A stretch of 11,405 nucleotides of DNA from Bacteroidota bacterium (GTDB taxonomy: Bacteria; Bacteroidota; Bacteroidia; Bacteroidales; Paludibacteraceae), in contig JAJZHJ010000015.1 in NCBI GenBank assembly GCA_021804525.1, positions 1 through 11,405 of the forward strand, given 5' to 3'. Numbering within the stretch: position 1 is the first letter of the stretch; every line of letters starts with the position of its first letter. The notes under the pieces are model-generated. The model ran no database searches and was not told where the DNA came from. It was given only the letters and a program-made list of their open reading frames with translations. This document shows positions 8,339 to 11,405 of the stretch, one piece after another. Both the position numbers and the translations under genes were made by a program.

Positions 8339-8359
8339 TCGAGAAGCTAAAGAGTCTTA
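8325..8359. repeat. Two near-identical 13-bp direct repeats
   Basis: CTAAAGAGCCTTA (8325-8337) and CTAAAGAGTCTTA (8347-8359) differ at one base and start 22 bp apart, about two helical turns. The second contains the palindrome AAGA-G-TCTT. A weaker third version, CTACAAGAGTATC, begins at 8308. Such spacing fits protein binding sites on one DNA face, but chance or local duplication is equally possible. Confidence 0.4.
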
Positions 8360-8361
8360 GG

Positions 8362-8412
8362 GTTGGAATCACAAACACCTTGTGATGGTAAACACAGGGA
8401 GTTTGTACCAAC
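8362..8412. other. Long interrupted inverted repeat (hairpin)
   Basis: Three paired segments nest around an 8-nt loop (8385-8392). CCTTGTG (8378-8384) pairs with CACAGGG (8393-8399) including one G-U; an A-A mismatch follows; ACAAAC (8371-8376) pairs with GTTTGT (8401-8406). After an internal loop (AATC against A), GTTGG (8362-8366) pairs with CCAAC (8408-8412). That is 18 pairs in all. No T run follows on either strand, so it is not an intrinsic terminator. It could be part of a structured RNA or a regulatory palindrome; no known RNA family is recognised. Confidence 0.55.
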
Positions 8413-8467
8413 GGAGTCGGATAGCAATTATTCTCACCATCTAGCGCGTGCTCATTCCTTTTTATGC

Positions 8468-8475
8468 TATCTTTG
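8468..8475 (+). promoter_or_regulatory. Probable -7 box of the flavin-reductase operon
   Basis: TATCTTTG is a full match to TAnnTTTG, ending 49 bp before the ATG at 8525 and implying a leader of about 43 nt. The box overlaps the left arm of a short inverted repeat, TCTTTG (8470-8475) and CAAAGA (8484-8489) with an 8-bp spacer, which would sit over the transcription start. No clear -33 TTTG is seen. Confidence 0.6.
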
Positions 8476-8524
8476 CGTTATATCAAAGAAAGGCGTATGT
8501 CTCATCCATTAAATTCATAACAAC

Positions 8525-9196
8525 ATGATTGATCACGATGCACTTTTGAAAATCTCGTATGGAATGTATGTAGTTTGCTCGGGCAACTCAAAAAAAGGGA
8601 ATGGTTTTATATCCAATTCCGTGATGCAAGTAACTTCCGACCCGGCTCAAGTGGCAGTCACATGCAACAAAAAGAACTTCTCCGCCGACGTGATTGAGCA
8701 CAGTGGCGTGTTATCCATCTCCATTCTTCCGCAAACAGCATCGCCCGACGTGATCAGCACGTTTGGCTACAAAAGCGGACGTAATGTCGATAAGCTGAAA
8801 AGTTTCAACGTGCGCTATGGTCTTAACGATGTGCCGGTGTTGCTCACCGATGCCATCGCCACGCTCGAATGCACGGTGAAGACAACATTCGACGCAGGTA
8901 CTCACCTGTTATTTATCTGCGAAGTGGAACATACCACGATGATTGATAACACATTGGAACCAATCACCTACGACTATTACCGCAAGGTAAAGAAAGGCGC
9001 TTCGCCGGTCAACGCCCCTACCTATGTGGATGAATCGAAACAACAACAACCCACCGCCACGTCCGAAAACCACCGTTGCTCAGTGTGCGGCTATGTGTAT
9101 GAAGACGCCGACAACGACACTCCTTTCAGCGCCATCGACGACGAATGGGTATGTCCCATCTGCGGCGCTACCAAAGAGATGTTCGAGAAGATATAG
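8525..9196 (+). CDS. Flavin reductase domain fused to C-terminal rubredoxin (high-molecular-weight rubredoxin type)
   Basis: A 223-residue cytosolic redox protein. Residues about 1-155 form a flavin reductase-like FMN-binding split barrel, with the family's start ([12 protein letters not shown]), a conserved [10 protein letters not shown] segment and [14 protein letters not shown] near its end. A Q/T/S-rich linker (about 160-182) leads to a rubredoxin with C185/C188 and C210/C213, in CSVCGY and CPICGA, binding one iron. Only 21 residues separate the two cysteine pairs, against 29 in C. pasteurianum rubredoxin, so the loop is shortened. Fusions of this kind (Hrb of Moorella) pass electrons from NAD(P)H through FMN to rubredoxin partners that remove oxygen or nitric oxide. 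No such partner, for example a flavodiiron protein, is in the window, so the acceptor is unknown. It is the first gene of the plus-strand block; the ABC ATPase follows after 29 bp. Confidence 0.92.
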   Translation: MIDHDALLKISYGMYVVCSGNSKKGNGFISNSVMQVTSDPAQVAVTCNKKNFSADVIEHSGVLSISILPQTASPDVISTFGYKSGRNVDKLKSFNVRYGLNDVPVLLTDAIATLECTVKTTFDAGTHLLFICEVEHTTMIDNTLEPITYDYYRKVKKGASPVNAPTYVDESKQQQPTATSENHRCSVCGYVYEDADNDTPFSAIDDEWVCPICGATKEMFEKI

Positions 9197-9225
9197 AAAG
9201 TCCAAAATCCCCTGAAAGGAAATTT

Positions 9226-9963
9226 ATGCATCAATTAGAAGTCAAAAACATTGTCAAGTCATTCAAAGACGTGCAGGCTGTGCGTGATGTTTCATTTTCC
9301 ATTCCTCAGGGAAAGTTCTTGGCATTACTCGGCCCCAACGGCGCCGGTAAAACCACGTTGGTGGAGATGATGGAAGGGTTGCGCAAACCCGACTCAGGCG
9401 AAATCCTCATCAACGGAAAATCGTGGCTCAAACATGAAAAGGAGTTGCGAAAGATCATCGGACTTTCATTGCAAGAGACCCGTTTCACCGAAAAACTCAC
9501 CGTGCGCGAAACGTTACGTCTCTTTGCCAGTTTCTTCGGTCTGGGCAACGAACGGATGGATGAAGTGATCGATCTCACCGACTTGGGCGACAAACAAAAA
9601 GCGATGGTTGGCACACTTTCGGGAGGACAACGGCAACGGTTAGCACTCGCGGTAGCCTTATTGAATAGTCCCGAAATACTCTTTTTGGATGAACCGACAA
9701 CAGGTCTCGACCCTCACGCCCGTCTCGACTTATGGAACATTCTTAATGCACTGAAACAACAAGGCAACACCACGCTCATTCTTACCACCCATTACATGGA
9801 AGAAGCCGAAACGCTATGCGACGAAATCATCATCCTGGACAATGGCAAAATTCTGAGGCAAGGCGTGCTGAAAGAGCTTTTAGATGGTCATGCGAAGAAC
9901 TTAGACGAACTCTTTATTCAACTAACCGGAAGACATCTGCATGAAGAAACATTGGACAAATAA
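9226..9963 (+). CDS. ABC-2 type exporter, ATP-binding protein
   Basis: A 245-residue single nucleotide-binding domain that powers export across the inner membrane. All motifs are intact: Walker A GPNGAGKTT (36-44), Q-loop Q83, signature LSGGQ (131-135), Walker B ILFLDE (151-156) with catalytic E156, D-loop GLD (160-162) and H-loop H189 in TTHYMEEAE. The TTHYMEEAE motif is typical of drug, antibiotic and lipid exporters of the CcmA/DrrA type. Start is ATG 9226-9228, preceded by an A-rich AAAGGA that could serve as a weak Shine-Dalgarno. An upstream in-frame start at 9145 would run through the end of the rubredoxin gene and gives no family-like sequence. The gene overlaps the permease by 23 bp, so the two are translationally coupled. 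The substrate cannot be inferred. Confidence 0.95.
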   Translation: MHQLEVKNIVKSFKDVQAVRDVSFSIPQGKFLALLGPNGAGKTTLVEMMEGLRKPDSGEILINGKSWLKHEKELRKIIGLSLQETRFTEKLTVRETLRLFASFFGLGNERMDEVIDLTDLGDKQKAMVGTLSGGQRQRLALAVALLNSPEILFLDEPTTGLDPHARLDLWNILNALKQQGNTTLILTTHYMEEAETLCDEIIILDNGKILRQGVLKELLDGHAKNLDELFIQLTGRHLHEETLDK

Positions 9964-11053
9964 TCAGCTCTATCAACTCATCTTAACACAATTTCTGGAA
10001 ACCATTCGCGAACCTTCCGTCCTTTTCTGGGGCATCGGGTTCCCCATATTGATCTCCATTGGACTGGGTTTGGCTTTCACCCAATCGTCAGGAACTCAAT
10101 TTCATGTCAATATAGTTGAAAACCACGCTACAGCGCTCGATTCGCTCATTATCCATTATGGTACAAAGACGATGCACGATAAATCCGTTGTTTATACATG
10201 GACGGTAGCAGATTCGACCTTGGGCAACACAAAGTTCATCTTCAAAAACAGTACGTGGAACAATGCCATCGTTGCGCTCAAACGAGGCGAAGCCGACCTG
10301 ATACTCACCTATTCGGGCGGGAAACCTTGCTATCATTTCGATCCACACGACGCACAAGCACAGCTGCTCTACCTGAAACTTTCGCATTTGCTCCAACATC
10401 CTACCGTGAAAGCCATCGAAGCAGAAGGACATGTCACACCTTTAACCCTGAAAGGAGTACGTTACATCGACTTCCTCATTCCCGGATTAATAGCGCTTGG
10501 CATCCTCAACTCCCTGATGTGGGGTATCAGTTACAGCATCATAGAACGACGTTCGCAAAAGCTCCTCCGACGAATGATTGCTACCCCAATGCGAAAATCG
10601 AATTTCCTCATTGCCCTTATTCTGGTGCGTTTTGTAATGAATATGGTCGAAGCTGGCGTACTGTTTTTCTTTGCATGGCTCTTTTTCAGCACCACCATTC
10701 AAGGAAACATCGGCGCTTTATTCTTGTTGTTTGTTGCCGGTAATGTAGCTTTTTCGGGCATTGCCGTACTCATCTCCAGTCACACGGAAAAAACGGAGAT
10801 AGGCACCGGATGGATCAATGCCATCACCATGCCGATGATGATTCTTTCAGGTATTTTCTTCAGCTATCATAACTTTCCCGAATGGAGCATTGGATTCATC
10901 AAACTACTGCCTCTGACTCTTTTGACTGATGGTATACGCAGTATTTTCAACGAGGGCGCAGGCTTGATGCAAGTAGCATTTCCATCGCTCCTTCTCTTAG
11001 CTTTAGGTGTCATCTGCTTTATTATGGGGCTGAAACGGTTCAGGTGGTTTTAA
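9941..11053 (+). CDS. ABC-2 type exporter, permease protein
   Basis: A 370-residue inner-membrane protein with the ABC2_membrane_3 layout. There is one N-terminal membrane helix (about 29-47), a large extracytoplasmic domain (about 50-172), then five hydrophobic segments at about 176-200, 222-250, 255-280, 290-308 and 347-364, six in all. The cytoplasmic stretch after the second segment, ERRSQKLLRRMIATPMRKS (202-220), is the conserved coupling region contacting the ATPase. The C-terminal IRSIFNEGA motif (332-340) is also typical. Only one permease is encoded, so a homodimer with two ATPase copies is expected. ATG 9941-9943 lies inside the end of the ATPase gene. The exported substrate is unknown; the linkage to a redox protein and mutS gives no firm clue. 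Confidence 0.93.
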   Translation: MKKHWTNNQLYQLILTQFLETIREPSVLFWGIGFPILISIGLGLAFTQSSGTQFHVNIVENHATALDSLIIHYGTKTMHDKSVVYTWTVADSTLGNTKFIFKNSTWNNAIVALKRGEADLILTYSGGKPCYHFDPHDAQAQLLYLKLSHLLQHPTVKAIEAEGHVTPLTLKGVRYIDFLIPGLIALGILNSLMWGISYSIIERRSQKLLRRMIATPMRKSNFLIALILVRFVMNMVEAGVLFFFAWLFFSTTIQGNIGALFLLFVAGNVAFSGIAVLISSHTEKTEIGTGWINAITMPMMILSGIFFSYHNFPEWSIGFIKLLPLTLLTDGIRSIFNEGAGLMQVAFPSLLLLALGVICFIMGLKRFRWF

Positions 11054-11062
11054 TTAGAACAA

Positions 11063-11405
11063 ATGACTTTCAACAATTCAACTATGGAAAAGAAGGCGGT
11101 GGAAACACCCTTGATGAAACAATATTACCAGATTAAAGCCAAACATCCGGATGCTATTTTGCTCTTCCGGGTGGGCGATTTCTACGAAACCTTTTCGGAT
11201 GATGCAATAAAAGCTTCTGAGATTCTGGGTATCACGCTGACACGACGCGCGAACGGATCGGCACAGTTTGTCGAGTTGGCGGGTTTTCCACATCACGCGT
11301 TAGACACTTACCTGCCAAAATTGGTGCGTGCCGGTATGCGTGTGGCCGTTTGCGACCAGCTTGAAGACCCGAAACTAACTAAAAACATCGTGAAACGAGG
11401 CATCA
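11063..11405 (+). CDS. mutS: DNA mismatch repair protein MutS, N-terminal part (runs off the window)
   Basis: Only the first 114 codons are present. They cover most of mismatch-binding domain I of MutS, which recognises mismatches and small loops and recruits MutL. The diagnostic FxE motif that wedges into the mismatch is F40-Y41-E42 within GDFYETF, counted from the first ATG. Further family landmarks are [21 protein letters not shown] and CDQLEDPK. The frame is intact to the end of the window. ATG 11063-11065, 9 bp after the permease stop, is used here; a second in-frame ATG at 11084-11086 would shorten the protein by seven residues and is equally plausible. The close spacing suggests mutS is partly transcribed with the exporter genes. 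Confidence 0.96.
   Translation, partial: MTFNNSTMEKKAVETPLMKQYYQIKAKHPDAILLFRVGDFYETFSDDAIKASEILGITLTRRANGSAQFVELAGFPHHALDTYLPKLVRAGMRVAVCDQLEDPKLTKNIVKRGI

Larger units (their letters stand above)
7975..8524. other. Divergent intergenic region with unexplained content
   Basis: This is the longest stretch without a recognised gene. The left part (7975-8024) is the L31 leader and promoter, and the right part (8468-8524) is the promoter and leader of the flavin-reductase operon. The middle (about 8134-8467) is not explained. It holds a promoter-like box, a 48-codon candidate ORF, a pair of 13-bp repeats and a long interrupted hairpin, each listed separately. I see no tRNA, known riboswitch or mobile-element end in it. 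Other frames in the middle contain short open stretches broken by stops, so a decayed gene is also possible. Confidence 0.6.

Noticed and set aside
8134..8467. tmRNA, SRP RNA, FMN riboswitch or tRNA remnant in the intergenic region
   Set aside because: None of the conserved landmark sequences of these RNAs could be found on either strand by eye.
8351..8517. Open frame of about 55 codons on the plus strand running through the flavin-reductase promoter
   Set aside because: It has no ATG start, overlaps a good promoter box and shows no recognisable protein character.
9226..11053. Exporter as part of a biosynthetic or antibiotic-resistance cluster
   Set aside because: No biosynthetic, regulator or resistance genes flank it; neighbours are a redox protein and mutS, so a substrate or cluster cannot be inferred.

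Overview
The window looks like ordinary chromosomal housekeeping DNA from a member of the Bacteroidota, most likely Bacteroidales. Three things point there. Several genes have promoter boxes matching the Bacteroidetes sigma-ABfr -7 consensus TAnnTTTG just upstream, and most starts lack a clear Shine-Dalgarno sequence. The ribosomal protein L31 is the cysteine-free type B form. The protein sequences (RNase R, NIF3 family, FAA1-type acyl-CoA ligase, MutS) read like Bacteroidales versions. The placement rests on sequence character alone; no search was run.

Minus-strand block (about 68-7974). In transcription order it carries type B ribosomal protein L31 with its own promoter and terminator, then a probable operon of RNase R, a THUMP-domain RNA methyltransferase, a long-chain acyl-CoA ligase, a NIF3-family dinuclear-metal protein and a coiled-coil C4 zinc-ribbon protein. 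The operon ends at a strong intrinsic terminator at 68-115. The theme is translation and RNA metabolism (L31, RNase R, rRNA methylation), with a lipid-activation enzyme and the NIF3/zinc-ribbon pair attached.

Divergent intergenic region (7975-8524, 550 bp). It holds the L31 promoter, a candidate 48-codon ORF with a well-placed -7 box, two 13-bp near-identical repeats, an 18-bp interrupted hairpin, and the promoter of the plus-strand operon. This is the only part of the window that recognised genes do not explain.

Plus-strand block (8525 to the end). A flavin-reductase/rubredoxin fusion is followed after 29 bp by an ABC exporter ATPase. The ATPase overlaps its ABC-2 permease by 23 bp, and the permease is followed after 9 bp by mutS, which runs off the window. 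The tight spacing suggests one transcript. Parts of this block are visibly richer in G+C than the minus-strand block.

I found no CRISPR array, insertion sequence, prophage gene, toxin-antitoxin pair, tRNA or rRNA, and nothing that makes a convincing case for a new defence or biosynthetic system. The best leads are modest: the unexplained intergenic region and the short-loop rubredoxin fusion.
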